This document shows positions 8,215-17,536 of a stretch of 33,708 nt of DNA, piece by piece; positions within the stretch are counted from its first letter, which is position 1, and the number at the start of each line of letters is the position of its first letter. Under the pieces are notes generated by a model. The model was not told the origin of the DNA. It saw only the letters and a program-made list of their open reading frames with translations, and did not search any database. This DNA is from Desulfobacteraceae bacterium. Its GTDB lineage: Bacteria > Desulfobacterota > Desulfobacteria > Desulfobacterales > SURF-15. Position numbers and translations under genes: made by a program. The DNA is taken from contig QZKK01000179.1 of the NCBI GenBank assembly GCA_003599475.1, positions 1 to 33,708 on the forward strand. The letters run 5' to 3'.

Positions 8215-10512
8215 ATGGTCAAGATGAAAAAAAATGGTTTGAGGACCAAATTCCTTACGGCCTTTCTCCTCGTTGGATTGATCCCTTTCTCCGTCGTTGG
8301 GATACTTTCCTTGGTGAAAACGAAAGCCGCTCTTTCCCGGCAGGCCTTCAATCAACTCGACGCGGTTCGGGACATCAAGAAGAATCAGATCGAGCAGTAC
8401 ATCGCTACCTTAAGAAACCAAATCATCACCTTCTCGGAAGATCAGATGGTCGTGGAATCGATGCTGAAGTTCAAGCAGGCATTCAATGGTTTCATCGAAG
8501 AGAACAGCCTGGCAGAAGATGAGATCGGATCCATGAAAGAGAAGCTTAAAACCTATTATACCGGAGAATATGCGGCTGAATATGAAAAACGAAACCCTGG
8601 CGGTTCCCCGGATATTGAAAGAATATTCACCGGTCTGGACAATCCGTCCATTGCACTGCAATACCACTATATCCGGGCAAATGAAAACCCACTCGGATCG
8701 AAGGATGCGCTTATCGCCGCTTCGGATAAATCGAAATACAGTAAGCTTCATGCGGAGATCCATCCGATCCTTCGAAGCTATCTCAGTAAATTCGGCTATT
8801 ACGACATCTTCCTGGTGGACGCTGAAACAGGGGATATCCTCTATTCGGTATTTAAGGAGCTCGACTACACGACCTCTCTTTTAGACGGTCCCTATGCCAA
8901 GACTCATTTGGGAGAGGCGTTTAGAAAAGCAAACGGCGCCAAAGACAAGGACGCCTGCATCGTCACCGATTTTTCAAGGTATCTGCCGTCCTATGATGCA
9001 CCGGCCGGTTTTATCGCGAGCCCGGTTTTCCACGGAAGCGAAAAGATCGGTGTCGCAATATTCCAGTTCCCGATCGACAGGCTCAATGAGATCATGACTC
9101 AAAGAGCCGGCATGGGAAAGAGCGGGGAAACCTACCTCGTCGGACCCGACAGGCTGATGCGGTCCGATTCGTACCTGGATCCCAAAAGCAGAAGCGTCAT
9201 CGCATCCTTTACGAATCCTAAAACAGGAAGCGTCGATACGCAGGCGGTGAAAGAAGCGCTTGGGGGAAAAACCGATGCGAAAATCATTTCCGATTACAAC
9301 GGCCATCCGGTCCTTTCCGCTTATACACCGTTGAAGGTAGGCGATTTCTGCTGGGCGCTGATTGCAGAAATCGATAAGGCGGAGGCATTTGAGGCGATCA
9401 TAACCATTGAAAGGCTGATGGCAATCATCGCGGTTGCGGGCATTGCCGGAATTGTAATCGTGGCGCTTCTTTTCACGGGGTCCATTACAAAGCCGATCCA
9501 AAAAGGAGTCGAATTTGCCGAAGCGCTTTCCAAGGGGGATCTGACCCGCAGACTCGATATCGAGCGGGAGGATGAAATCGGAGCCCTCGTCAAGTCGCTC
9601 AATCAAATGGGGTCAGACCTGAACGGAATTTTAAGAGACATCATCCAGGGTGTAGAAACACTGTCTTCGTCATCGACCGAGCTCTCCGCCATATCTCAAC
9701 AAATGGCGGCCGGAGCGGAACAGACTTCCGGGAAATCGAATACTGTTGCCGCCGCAGCCGAAGAGTTAAGCGCCAATATGACCAATGTCGCAGCAGCCTC
9801 TGAGCAGACTTCGAACAATGTTCAGATGGTCGCCACTGCTGCCGAGCAGATGAGCTCGACCATCGATGAGATCTCCGGCAATACCGAAAAGAGCCGTAAT
9901 ATTACCGAAGAAGCGGTCAGCCAGGCATCCGATGCCTCGAAAAAGGTCGATGAACTGGGCAATGCGGCCAGGGAAATAGGAAAAGTCACCGAGGCGATTG
10001 CCGACATATCGGGACAAACGAATCTTCTATCCCTTAACGCCACCATCGAAGCGGCCCGAGCCGGTGAAGCCGGGAAAGGCTTTGCCGTAGTTGCAAATGA
10101 AATCAAGGAACTGGCAAGACAGACCGCTGAGGCTACACAGGAGATCAGTCAAAGAATCGGTAGCATTCAGAGTACGGTGGAAGATACGGTGTCTTCCATC
10201 GGACAGATCACCAGGATCATAAATGACGTGAATGAAATCGTCAATAACACGGCAACCGCTGTAGAGCAACAATCGACAACGACCAAAGAAATTGCAGGAA
10301 ATGTGGCTCATGCCGCCCAGGGAATCCAGGATGTGAACCAAAACGTTGCACAAAGCTCCCGTGTAGCCGGAGATATCTCAAAGGATATATCCGAGGTAAG
10401 TCAGGCCGCTCAGGAAATGTCCAACGGCAGTTCTCAGGTGAATGCGAGCGCGGTTGAACTTTCAAAATTGGCGGAACGACTCAATGATATGGTAAGCAGG
10501 TTTAAAGTCTAG
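8215..10512 (+). CDS. Methyl-accepting chemotaxis protein with dCache sensor domain (MCP 2)
   Basis: This chemoreceptor has 765 residues. After a short basic start, helix [21 protein letters not shown] enters the membrane. A long periplasmic dCache_1-type domain (about residues 35-400) follows, with [20 protein letters not shown] in the membrane-distal lobe and [19 protein letters not shown] in the proximal one. A second helix ([20 protein letters not shown]), a HAMP domain and a signalling domain with tip [20 protein letters not shown] complete it. It ends MVSRFKV with no CheR pentapeptide. AAGGAG nine bases before the ATG supports the start; a second ATG three codons later is possible. It is transcribed away from the binding protein-MCP operon, and its last 120 bases are the source type for the relic at 7833. 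Confidence 0.95.
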   Translation: MVKMKKNGLRTKFLTAFLLVGLIPFSVVGILSLVKTKAALSRQAFNQLDAVRDIKKNQIEQYIATLRNQIITFSEDQMVVESMLKFKQAFNGFIEENSLAEDEIGSMKEKLKTYYTGEYAAEYEKRNPGGSPDIERIFTGLDNPSIALQYHYIRANENPLGSKDALIAASDKSKYSKLHAEIHPILRSYLSKFGYYDIFLVDAETGDILYSVFKELDYTTSLLDGPYAKTHLGEAFRKANGAKDKDACIVTDFSRYLPSYDAPAGFIASPVFHGSEKIGVAIFQFPIDRLNEIMTQRAGMGKSGETYLVGPDRLMRSDSYLDPKSRSVIASFTNPKTGSVDTQAVKEALGGKTDAKIISDYNGHPVLSAYTPLKVGDFCWALIAEIDKAEAFEAIITIERLMAIIAVAGIAGIVIVALLFTGSITKPIQKGVEFAEALSKGDLTRRLDIEREDEIGALVKSLNQMGSDLNGILRDIIQGVETLSSSSTELSAISQQMAAGAEQTSGKSNTVAAAAEELSANMTNVAAASEQTSNNVQMVATAAEQMSSTIDEISGNTEKSRNITEEAVSQASDASKKVDELGNAAREIGKVTEAIADISGQTNLLSLNATIEAARAGEAGKGFAVVANEIKELARQTAEATQEISQRIGSIQSTVEDTVSSIGQITRIINDVNEIVNNTATAVEQQSTTTKEIAGNVAHAAQGIQDVNQNVAQSSRVAGDISKDISEVSQAAQEMSNGSSQVNASAVELSKLAERLNDMVSRFKV

Positions 10513-10587
10513 CTTGAGCCGACCGTAAACCCGGGGGGTCCGTGCGTCATCAGGAGCCGCGATCCCTGCGCATTCGCAAACCGTCGA

Positions 10588-12474
10588 TCAGCGCTCGGGA
10601 AAGACCGCCAGGCTGGCCGAGGCCATGACCACCAGGACGCTGCCCACGTTGTGGACGACTGCAGCCATGATCGGCGTCAGCCATCCCAACCCCCCGGCCG
10701 CCACCGCCGCCGCATTGAAAAGCACTCCGAAGGCGATGTTCACTTTGATGACGACCAGCATGCAGCGGGACAGCCTCACCAGCCACGGCAGCTTTGAAAT
10801 ATCGTCATGGGTAAGTGCGATGTCGGCCGTTTCCAGGGCCACATCGGTTCCGGCAGCCCCCATGGCGACACCGACATGGGAAGCGGCCAGGGCCGGCGCG
10901 TCGTTGATGCCGTCGCCGATAAACATCACCGGAAGGCCGCTTTCCTGGTACTTTTGAATCACGGCCGCCTTCTCGGCCGGCTTCAACCCGGCAAAAACAT
11001 GATCGATCCCGACCGAATGAGCCACCCGGCGCGCAGCCATCTCATGGTCACCGGAGAGAATGGCCATCACGCGGATGCCGAGAGTCTTGAGCGCAGCAAT
11101 CGTCTTCAGGGCCATCGGGCGCACCGGGTCCGAGACATTCAACACCCCCAGCGGCGAATGATCGCGAAAAACCATCAGAGGCGTCACCCCTTTCGCCATG
11201 GAGCTTTCCAGACATTGCCGCAGGACCGCGGGCAATGCGGCAGCCTGATCGCCTGCAGGCATGCTGCACACCTCCACCAGGCAACCGTCCACTATGGCAT
11301 GCACCCCCAGCCCGATTTCGTGAAAAGCGTTCTCCGCCCCGCGCACCGCCACCTTGGCGAAGTGGGCCGCCTTGAGGATGGCGCGGGCCAGGGGGTGGGT
11401 GCAGTTCTGCTCGGCGCTGGCCGCACACGCCAGCAGCTCCTCTTTACAGACGCCCTGAATGCAGGCGATCTCTTCGATCCTGGGCTCCCCCAGAGTCAGG
11501 GTGCCTGTTTTATCGAAGCAAACGGCTTTGACAGCCGCCGTGCGCTCCAGATACTGCCCGCCTTTGACCAGGATTCCGGCCCTGGCGGCGCGTCCCAGAG
11601 CCGCCACGGTCGCGGTGGGCGCGGCCAGGATCAGGGCGCAGGGGCAGCCGACGATGAGGACGGCCACGGCACGCTGCAGCTCGCCGGTAAGCCCCCAGGC
11701 AGCGCCCGCGCAGACCAGGATGGCCGGTGTGAACCAGCGGGCGTAGCGGTCGATCAGCCGAACGGCTTCGGGTCGATGCTTCTCGGCCTCGCCGACCAGT
11801 TTGATCACCTTGCCGAGGGTCGTATCTTCGCCCACTTTGACGGCGCTTGCCTTTAAGACGCCGTTGTGGTTGAAGGTTCCGGCGAGAATGGTGTCGGCCG
11901 CCTGGACCTGCCTGGGGAGCGGCTCACCGGTCATGGCCGATTCATCCACCGAGGAGATACCGGAAAGAATGACAGCATCCACCGGAATCTGTTCCCCCGG
12001 CTTGATCAGAATGGTATCGCCCACCCCCACCTGCTCCACCGGCACGACTTTCCGGGTTTCGCCTGCAATCACCGTGGCGGTTCTGGGCGAAATGCGGATG
12101 AGAGATTTGATGGCTTTGCGCGCAGATTCGCTGGTGGCCTGCTCGATCAGACTCCCCAGGGTCATGACGAAACCGACCACTGCGGCGGCCAGATATTCTC
12201 CCTGGATCAGGCTGGCCACAATGGCGAGGCCGACCAGCTCGTCGACGTTGACCTTGCGGCCGAGCAAACCTGTGATCGCCCCCCAGACAATGGGCACTCC
12301 GTTGACCGAGACGGAAATCAGGGCCAGTGCGATGCCCGCCCGGCTGGGACCCGGGGTTTGATAATCGAGAAGAAAACTTGTCATCGCCAAAAGCCCTGCG
12401 CCGAAGGCGATATAAAAATCACGCAATCTGAAAAGCTCCCGGTAGATACCGAGCTTCGAAAAACGACCGATCAT
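10588..12474 (-). CDS. P1B-type heavy-metal-translocating ATPase
   Basis: This 628-residue P-type ATPase exports a transition metal across the inner membrane. Visible motifs: the actuator TGEPLP, the membrane metal site CPC in VGCPCALILAAP, the phosphorylation site DKTGTLT, the HP of the nucleotide pocket in NCTHPLARAI, and the hinge GDGINDAPALA. The last helices contain HNVGSVLVVMAS. There is no N-terminal CXXC metal-binding domain. CPC plus the HN-type last helix does not settle the metal (Zn/Cd, Co or Mn subclasses possible). The start ATG has AGGA nine bases upstream and lies only 15 bases after the epsI stop, so it is probably cotranscribed with the exosortase genes. Confidence 0.92.
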   Translation of the reverse strand: MIGRFSKLGIYRELFRLRDFYIAFGAGLLAMTSFLLDYQTPGPSRAGIALALISVSVNGVPIVWGAITGLLGRKVNVDELVGLAIVASLIQGEYLAAAVVGFVMTLGSLIEQATSESARKAIKSLIRISPRTATVIAGETRKVVPVEQVGVGDTILIKPGEQIPVDAVILSGISSVDESAMTGEPLPRQVQAADTILAGTFNHNGVLKASAVKVGEDTTLGKVIKLVGEAEKHRPEAVRLIDRYARWFTPAILVCAGAAWGLTGELQRAVAVLIVGCPCALILAAPTATVAALGRAARAGILVKGGQYLERTAAVKAVCFDKTGTLTLGEPRIEEIACIQGVCKEELLACAASAEQNCTHPLARAILKAAHFAKVAVRGAENAFHEIGLGVHAIVDGCLVEVCSMPAGDQAAALPAVLRQCLESSMAKGVTPLMVFRDHSPLGVLNVSDPVRPMALKTIAALKTLGIRVMAILSGDHEMAARRVAHSVGIDHVFAGLKPAEKAAVIQKYQESGLPVMFIGDGINDAPALAASHVGVAMGAAGTDVALETADIALTHDDISKLPWLVRLSRCMLVVIKVNIAFGVLFNAAAVAAGGLGWLTPIMAAVVHNVGSVLVVMASASLAVFPER

Positions 12475-12489
12475 GAGACGATATCCTAT

Positions 12490-13110
12490 CTATCCGGGTT
12501 GTAGGAGGCTTGGTTCCATGTCTTCAAAGAATTTGCGGACATATCGCGCCGAGGCGTCCTGCTGACCCGGTTTGTAGAGAATCGCGGCTTCGACGAGAAA
12601 ATGGACCGGAGCCCCGTAGCGGAACCGATCTTTGATTTCGTAGAACTTACGGGAGATGCCGTCCGGAAGGATCCGCTCGCCGACATGGAACCCGTAATAG
12701 ACGAGCAGGCGGCTTCCTTGGCTTGTCCCCTTGAAACCGACCAGTTGGATGCGCCCCGATGACGTCGATAAGCGGGTATTTTCGGCAAGCTTCCACCCCG
12801 CCCCCCGGTAGCAGATCGTCGGCAGATGAGAATCGACGCCGTAGGTATAGTGCTTATTGTGGAGGATAATAAACTGAAGGGGGGGCCCGCTGTGAAAGCG
12901 ATAGGCGCGTGAGGCGATCATCTGCGTGCCGTCTGCCTCTGGCAGGATGACCGCGGAGGGGATCGCGCGCCACCCTTCTTTTACAAACGGAACCTGGAGT
13001 GTCCGAATCGGCGTTGTCGTATGGCGAAAAGCGTAGGAAACCAGGACATTTACAATTCCTGTTGAAAAGAGCAGAAGGCCGGCGGCAAGCATCCGAGTCT
13101 GCTTATTCAT
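12490..13110 (-). CDS. epsI: EpsI-type exosortase-associated protein
   Basis: This 206-residue protein belongs to the EpsI family that accompanies exosortases. An N-terminal helix (MLAAGLLLFSTGIVNVLVSYAF) anchors it, and the rest is periplasmic. The family hallmark is visible as the motif HLPTICYRGAGWKL, equivalent to the usual HSPxxCLPGxGW, followed by LLVYYGFHVGERI. The biochemical role of EpsI is not settled; it is thought to help processing or polymer export together with the exosortase. The ATG at 13110 overlaps the last eight bases of the exosortase gene, which suggests translational coupling and argues against the longer in-frame start at 13149. Confidence 0.88.
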   Translation of the reverse strand: MNKQTRMLAAGLLLFSTGIVNVLVSYAFRHTTTPIRTLQVPFVKEGWRAIPSAVILPEADGTQMIASRAYRFHSGPPLQFIILHNKHYTYGVDSHLPTICYRGAGWKLAENTRLSTSSGRIQLVGFKGTSQGSRLLVYYGFHVGERILPDGISRKFYEIKDRFRYGAPVHFLVEAAILYKPGQQDASARYVRKFFEDMEPSLLQPG

Positions 13111-13948
13111 GTATCTTTCTCTTTTCGACCGCGGAAAGAATTTTTTCAACCAGGATGAGCCCCAGAACCGCAGCCATAAAAACGAACAATCCTTCCAGGG
13201 TGTGCCATTTCCCAGACACCCACCGGTTTCCCCACTCGACGGACAGGATGGCGGTGGCGGCTACGCGAAGCACATTGGCGCCCATGACGATGGGCAGCAC
13301 CGACAGGACCAGCAGCCATTTCGTGACGGAATGGCTCAGGGTGAAGCGGCCATAGAAGATAGCCAGCGTAATTGCAGCCATCAGGGAATTGAGTCCTGAG
13401 CACGCATCGGTCACCCCGACCGTCTGGGAACCGACGGTGATGATGTTTCCCTGATGGAGTGCCGGATAGCCCCATAAATTCAGAAGGTAGGCAGCCGCTT
13501 TTGTCACGCTGAGCTTTAAAGGCGATACCGCTGCATAGTAAAGCTTGCCCGGTATCGGAAACGCGAGCGCCAGAAAGAAAATCGGAACGCACAGCCTTTT
13601 TGCCAAGCCGCGTCCGCCCAGACAGTCGGCCAGGCCGAACATGGAGAACGGAACGGCCAGTTGCGACAGATAGGTTATGCCGCAGATTCGTCCCACCAGG
13701 TAGAGGGCGATGCCGAGGGAAAGAAACCGCAGATCGCCTCCGAGATCCTCCGGGAAAGAAATACGCTGCTTCCGATGCTCATGGTGCAGGAGATAGATCG
13801 CTCCAGCCCATACCAGCGGGGCATGCCGGTACATTTCATGATGCAGCACCCGAAGGGCCACTTCCTGGAAAATCGGGAAAAACGCAAACAGAAAGAGTGC
13901 AGACAGCGCGGAAATTTGCAGTCGTCTGGATGTTGCCGTCAGCGGCAC
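13103..13948 (-). CDS. Exosortase (PEP-CTERM transpeptidase)
   Basis: This integral membrane protein cuts PEP-CTERM tails and transfers the proteins to the cell surface or a polymer. The three active-site residues are all present: Cys183 in TDACSGLNS, Arg228 in GANVLRVAATA and His249 in GKWHTLEG. About eight hydrophobic segments surround them. The frame is open further upstream, but that part overlaps the PEP-CTERM gene. I place the start at GTG 13948, giving 281 residues, normal for the core family; AGGAG is only three bases before it, so a CTG at 13942 is an alternative. The gene overlaps the PEP-CTERM gene by about 10 bases upstream and epsI by 8 downstream, a tightly coupled set. Confidence 0.92.
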   Translation of the reverse strand: MPLTATSRRLQISALSALFLFAFFPIFQEVALRVLHHEMYRHAPLVWAGAIYLLHHEHRKQRISFPEDLGGDLRFLSLGIALYLVGRICGITYLSQLAVPFSMFGLADCLGGRGLAKRLCVPIFFLALAFPIPGKLYYAAVSPLKLSVTKAAAYLLNLWGYPALHQGNIITVGSQTVGVTDACSGLNSLMAAITLAIFYGRFTLSHSVTKWLLVLSVLPIVMGANVLRVAATAILSVEWGNRWVSGKWHTLEGLFVFMAAVLGLILVEKILSAVEKRKIHE

Positions 13949-14661
13949 CGACTCCTGTCCATGGATCTGTTCCGGTATATGGAAAACCCGATTAGCGTGA
14001 AGCCGACCAGCATCATGGCCCATTCTTGAGGTTCCGGCACCGCTGTGAGGGTAGTTCGGTAATAGGTGGTTTTGGAGCCGATGGACCGGGAGTTTCGCAC
14101 CCACTTGGCCAGGTGTTCGTTGGTAGCAAACTCAAAGGAGAAGGTACCGGTGGCGTACTGGGAAAACTCATTCAGAACCGGAGAATTCAGGAGGTTTTCA
14201 TTCTGGGTCTGCAGATTGGTCACCGCACCGAAATTGAGGACGCCCTTGTTGAAGTCGATGGTTTCCGCGACCACCGTGCCGGTAATATATGGAGTGGCCC
14301 CCGAGGCGGAACCGATCGAAATCTGGAGCGGTTCGCTGGCGATGCCTTTCAGGGAAGTGGACAAGGTCCAGACTCCGGAGGAGATTTCAGCCACCAGCCG
14401 GTAATCGAACTGGGTCGGATGCGAGGGGATCCAGACGATCTGCTCGCTTCCCACCAGCGGATCGCCTCCAGCGGATGTATCGGCGATCGTCGCAGGATAC
14501 GCCGATGAAAGGACAGGAGAGCCAAAAGAGCAGTTCCGCCAGAATTCGAGCTTTGCGGCGCCGGTTGAAACGGACGGATAGGCCATCCCCTCCGCAGCAA
14601 AGATCGCCACCAGAAGGATGGGAATGACGATCGCCTTCAGGAAACGGGTTCCCGTTTTCAT
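13939..14661 (-). CDS. PEP-CTERM sorted surface protein
   Basis: This 240-residue protein has a signal peptide (helix AIVIPILLVAIFAAEGMA), a middle region of about 170 residues rich in Ser, Thr and beta-type sequence, and a classical C-terminal sorting signal: VPEPQEWAMMLVGFTLIGF and then a basic tail with RNRSMDRSRCR. It is therefore the substrate of the exosortase encoded directly behind it. I recognise no catalytic domain in the middle; a single Cys is present early (WRNCSFG). CGGAGG about eight bases before the ATG supports the start. It is the only PEP-CTERM protein in the window, which suggests a dedicated exosortase-substrate pair. Confidence 0.9.
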   Translation of the reverse strand: MKTGTRFLKAIVIPILLVAIFAAEGMAYPSVSTGAAKLEFWRNCSFGSPVLSSAYPATIADTSAGGDPLVGSEQIVWIPSHPTQFDYRLVAEISSGVWTLSTSLKGIASEPLQISIGSASGATPYITGTVVAETIDFNKGVLNFGAVTNLQTQNENLLNSPVLNEFSQYATGTFSFEFATNEHLAKWVRNSRSIGSKTTYYRTTLTAVPEPQEWAMMLVGFTLIGFSIYRNRSMDRSRCR

Positions 14662-14676
14662 ATCGGTTCCTCCGAT

Positions 14677-15150
14677 CTACTGCTGTCTGGTTGCTCTCTG
14701 TTCGAGATCGCTTCGAATTTCTCCGGGCGGCAATCCCTGAATGATTTCTTCTGCTTCCGTGCGCGCTGCCGGGTTACTTTTTTGGGCCAGAAGCGTACGG
14801 GCCAGGTGCGCCAGAACGAATCCGCTTTGAGGCTCCAGCTTCAAAGCGCCCCTCAGATGATGTTCCGCACTCTTCAATTCGCCTGTCTTGTAATAGTACC
14901 AGCCGATGGTATCCTGGATGCCCGGCTCCTGATTGACCGTTTTCAGGTAGCCGATCAGATCATCGGCTTTTTGGGGCTCATTCATCTCCTCGATATAGAG
15001 CCATGCCAACTGGTTCGATACGAGAATATTTTTGGGCAGCCGATCAAGAAGATCTCTATATACTTTTTCGGCAACTTTGTGAAATTTTTTAAGCTCCAAT
15101 CGCGCGCCGACATTCAAAACAAGGTTCACATCCTGGGGATTTTGGGCCAA
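14677..15150 (-). CDS. C-terminal part of a frameshifted TPR protein
   Basis: This frame holds tetratricopeptide repeats: an FEKALAQNPQDV-type repeat end just upstream of the TTG at 15150, then KVAEKVYRDLLDRLPKN, SAEHHLRGALKLEPQSG and a final helix pair. It continues the protein whose N-terminal part is at 15126-16244. The two frames differ by one base: a single -1 step near 15173-15185 joins DDILFK to RFAAVAQFEKAL, which restores a proper TPR repeat. The fragment is unlikely to be translated on its own because the TTG has no good ribosome site. It ends 15 bases before the PEP-CTERM gene. Confidence 0.7.
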   Translation of the reverse strand: MAQNPQDVNLVLNVGARLELKKFHKVAEKVYRDLLDRLPKNILVSNQLAWLYIEEMNEPQKADDLIGYLKTVNQEPGIQDTIGWYYYKTGELKSAEHHLRGALKLEPQSGFVLAHLARTLLAQKSNPAARTEAEEIIQGLPPGEIRSDLEQRATRQQ

Positions 15151-16244
15151 TGCCTTCTCAAATTGGGCAACCGCTGCGAATCTTTGAACAGGATGTCATC
15201 GATGAACCGTTTTGCCTGCTGAAGTTCACCGCTATACAGCAGGGCCTGGGCCAGATCGTAGGCAATAATCGGAATGTTCCCTTTGATTTCGAGCGCCTGC
15301 CGAAAATGGCGAACCGCCTCTTTATACTTTCTAAGGCCTGACAGGTACTGCCGATAGGTGTATTGGACTTCGGGATTTTCGGGATACCGGGTGAGCGCCT
15401 GGGCCAGGTACTGGCCTGCGGTACTCTGCTCTCCGGCATGCAGGTAGAATTTCGCAATCCGGATCATCGCATCTGCGTCCAGGTCTCCTTGAACGGCGCC
15501 GGCAATCATGTCGAACGCCTTTTCTTTTTCTCCTTTTTTTAAATAGAGCTCCGCCACATACACCTTCGATTGTCTCTGGGGTGCCCGACCCGCCTCCCGG
15601 ATGGCGGCTTCTGCCTTCTCCACAGCAGCGCTGAGGTTATTTTCCGCCAGATCGACCTCGGATTCCAGCAACAGGCCGTCCGGGATCATTTCAGGATTTT
15701 TTTTGAGGGCGGCTGCAATCTCTCTGGATGCCGAATAGTCACCCATCAGGAGACTGATTTCACCGAGTTTTTTCTGGGCTTCGAAGTTGTCGGGCTGGAG
15801 AGTGACGATGCGCTTGAGATGGGCCTGAGCGCTGGGCACGTCTCCGACTTTCAGATAGGCGTTTGCGGCCAGATAATGGGCTTCTGCATTGGCCGGTTCC
15901 TTTTCGAGCAGACTCAAGAGCCTGGTCAGGGCGAGGGAAGGTTTGTTCGCGTTCAAATCGGAGCGTGCTGCTTCAAGCATCTGATCGCGCTGCAGAGGAT
16001 CGGTTTTCGACTGGGTCTGCTGGATGAGCTGAGCGCTGGTGGGGGAGAACTTGCGCTGAAATTTCGGAATCAGATCGGCTAAATCGCTGAAGAAAAGGGC
16101 TACCAAGAAGACTATAATGGCCACCGCAACGATGAGAATTTTCTTCCGCTTTTCTCGGTTATAGAACGATGCATAGTATTTTTCGATCTCGTCTTCCGGG
16201 TATTCCTTATCGATAGGGGACGGTTTTTTGTAAAGCTTTGCCAT
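15126..16244 (-). CDS. Membrane-anchored TPR protein, N-terminal part (frameshifted)
   Basis: The protein starts MAKLYKKPSPIDKEYPEDEIEKYY, crosses the membrane once (ILIVAVAIIVFLVALFFSDLA) and continues with repeated TPR units in the periplasm, for example ANAEAHYLAANAYLKVGDVPSAQAHLKR and NFEAQKKLGEISLLMGDYSASR. TPR proteins of this kind accompany exosortase/EpsI loci and are thought to scaffold export machinery. The frame ends at a TGA at 15126-15128 after the out-of-frame tail QRLPNLRRHWPKIPRM. The natural continuation is in the next frame (14677-15150), so the intact gene would give about 520 residues. It could be a real mutation or a sequencing error. The start has only a weak ribosome site; the longer open frame to 16454 looks non-coding. 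Confidence 0.78.
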   Translation of the reverse strand: MAKLYKKPSPIDKEYPEDEIEKYYASFYNREKRKKILIVAVAIIVFLVALFFSDLADLIPKFQRKFSPTSAQLIQQTQSKTDPLQRDQMLEAARSDLNANKPSLALTRLLSLLEKEPANAEAHYLAANAYLKVGDVPSAQAHLKRIVTLQPDNFEAQKKLGEISLLMGDYSASREIAAALKKNPEMIPDGLLLESEVDLAENNLSAAVEKAEAAIREAGRAPQRQSKVYVAELYLKKGEKEKAFDMIAGAVQGDLDADAMIRIAKFYLHAGEQSTAGQYLAQALTRYPENPEVQYTYRQYLSGLRKYKEAVRHFRQALEIKGNIPIIAYDLAQALLYSGELQQAKRFIDDILFKDSQRLPNLRRHWPKIPRM

Positions 16245-16503
16245 CTGAGTCTCGAAAATCCTGTACAACGAAGCCGCTGCCAGCACACTTCTCAATCTCC
16301 GATGGGAAGACATGAAACGAACGCAAGAACCGCAAACATCTTGAACAGCGGGCACCGCACCATGAATCGATATGTGCCCCAAAGACCTGCGGCGGGTTAC
16401 ACTATAGACCAAACTTCCCGAATGATCAAGGCCAGGATTCGGGCTCGGGATCATAGAAGGAGAGTATCATTTGCACGAGCACGATAAAGAAGACAGGATT
16501 CTC

Positions 16504-16545
16504 TTGACATCTGCGTGCATCTGCGGAAATCTGCGGCTGATTAGA
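16504..16545. repeat. ATCTGCGG-type intergenic repeat
   Basis: ATCTGCGTGCATCTGCGG is followed by AAATCTGCGG, preceded directly by TTGACA (16504-16509). The same ATCTGCG wording recurs at 20137, 21546, 22449 and, more loosely, 29119, so this is a dispersed family. It lies between the divergent TPR operon and the phosphodiesterase gene. The TTGACA could serve as a -35 box, but no good -10 follows. The rest of 16245-16573 shows nothing I can name. Confidence 0.55.
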
Positions 16546-16573
16546 CTTGAAAGTGCGAACTGGAGCTTTTCAA

Positions 16574-17317
16574 ATGAGAACTGCGGTCTTATCCGATATT
16601 CACGGAAATGCTTACGCTCTGGAAGCGGTCCTTTCCGACGTAAAAAAGCGTTCCGCCGATTTCCTGCTCAATCTCGGGGACATCCTTTATGGACCCATCG
16701 CGCCTAGAAGTACTTACGATTTACTCATGGAGCACGATTTCGTTACCATCCGGGGCAACCAGGACCGCCAAATCTACGAGAACGCATCTAATGAAATCGA
16801 ATCGAATCCCACCTTGAGCTTCATCCTGAAAGACTTGGGCCGAAAACCAATCGACTGGTTGAGGTCTCTCCCCTTCGATTGCCGGCTCACCGATGAAATC
16901 TATCTTTGTCACGGTACTCCAACCAACGACCTTGGCTACCTGTTGGAAAGAATCGAAACAGGCCGTGCCGGAGTGAGACCGGATAAGGAGATTTTGGAAC
17001 TGTTGAACGGGAAATCGGCAAAGGTGATCCTATGCGGGCATACGCATACGCCACGCACGGTCGAACTCAGCACAGGGCAGCTTGTAGTCAATCCGGGAAG
17101 CGTCGGTTTGCCGGCATATACAGATGAAGAACCCGTCCTTCATTCGATGGAGAATTTCAGCCCCCACGCATCCTATGCCATGCTTGAAAAAGTTGCGCTC
17201 GGGTGGACTGTGCAGCATATCAAAGTGGCCTACGACTATCATCGTGCTGCTAAAAAGGCTGCCAGATGCGACCGCAGCGACTGGGTGCATTTTTTGATTA
17301 CGGGAAGGGGCCTGTGA
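16574..17317 (+). CDS. YfcE/MJ0936-like metallophosphoesterase
   Basis: This 247-residue cytoplasmic protein belongs to the calcineurin-like phosphoesterase superfamily. The metal-binding motifs are all in order: SDIHGN at the start, NLGDILYGP, RGNQD, CHGTP, CGHTHTPR and the closing VNPGSVGLP. Small enzymes of this group hydrolyse phosphodiesters, with the natural substrate usually unknown. I use the ATG at 16574 (MRTAVLSDIHGN) because the family begins directly with this strand and TGGAG lies eight bases upstream; an in-frame ATG at 16547 would add nine residues. It stands alone, divergent from the exosortase operon. Confidence 0.88.
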   Translation: MRTAVLSDIHGNAYALEAVLSDVKKRSADFLLNLGDILYGPIAPRSTYDLLMEHDFVTIRGNQDRQIYENASNEIESNPTLSFILKDLGRKPIDWLRSLPFDCRLTDEIYLCHGTPTNDLGYLLERIETGRAGVRPDKEILELLNGKSAKVILCGHTHTPRTVELSTGQLVVNPGSVGLPAYTDEEPVLHSMENFSPHASYAMLEKVALGWTVQHIKVAYDYHRAAKKAARCDRSDWVHFLITGRGL

Positions 17318-17430
17318 CGAGTGAGCGGGAGCAGCCTTGCTCAGGAGGCGAAAAGGTAACGCCAACGTTGAGCTCTAAAGGATTCCATGCTATGATCAAG
17401 CAAGAAATATGAAGACAAATTTAAACATAC

Positions 17431-17500
17431 GAGGCACGAAGGCACAAAGAAAGAAAATGAATTTTATGGTGTTCCTTAGTGCCTTGGTGTCTTCGTGGCA
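17431..17500. repeat. Imperfect inverted repeat (GGCACGAAGGCAC family)
   Basis: The left arm GAGGCACGAAGGCACAAAG (17431-17449) is the imperfect inverse of CTTAGTGCCTTGGTGTCTTCGTGGC-type sequence at the right end (17476-17500). An AT-rich loop of about 25 bases separates them. It would fold into a long hairpin just before the DUF6922/AbiEii pair and overlaps the upstream-most possible GTG start of that pair. Confidence 0.5.
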
Positions 17501-17536
17501 AAGCCTATCATGTCGTTTCATAGAAGCGCACTTCAA

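Noticed and set aside
10807..11856. Long plus-strand frame of 349 codons
   Set aside because: It lies wholly opposite the P1B ATPase gene, whose motifs are unmistakable. The frame is Gly/Arg/His-rich shadow sequence without any recognisable domain.
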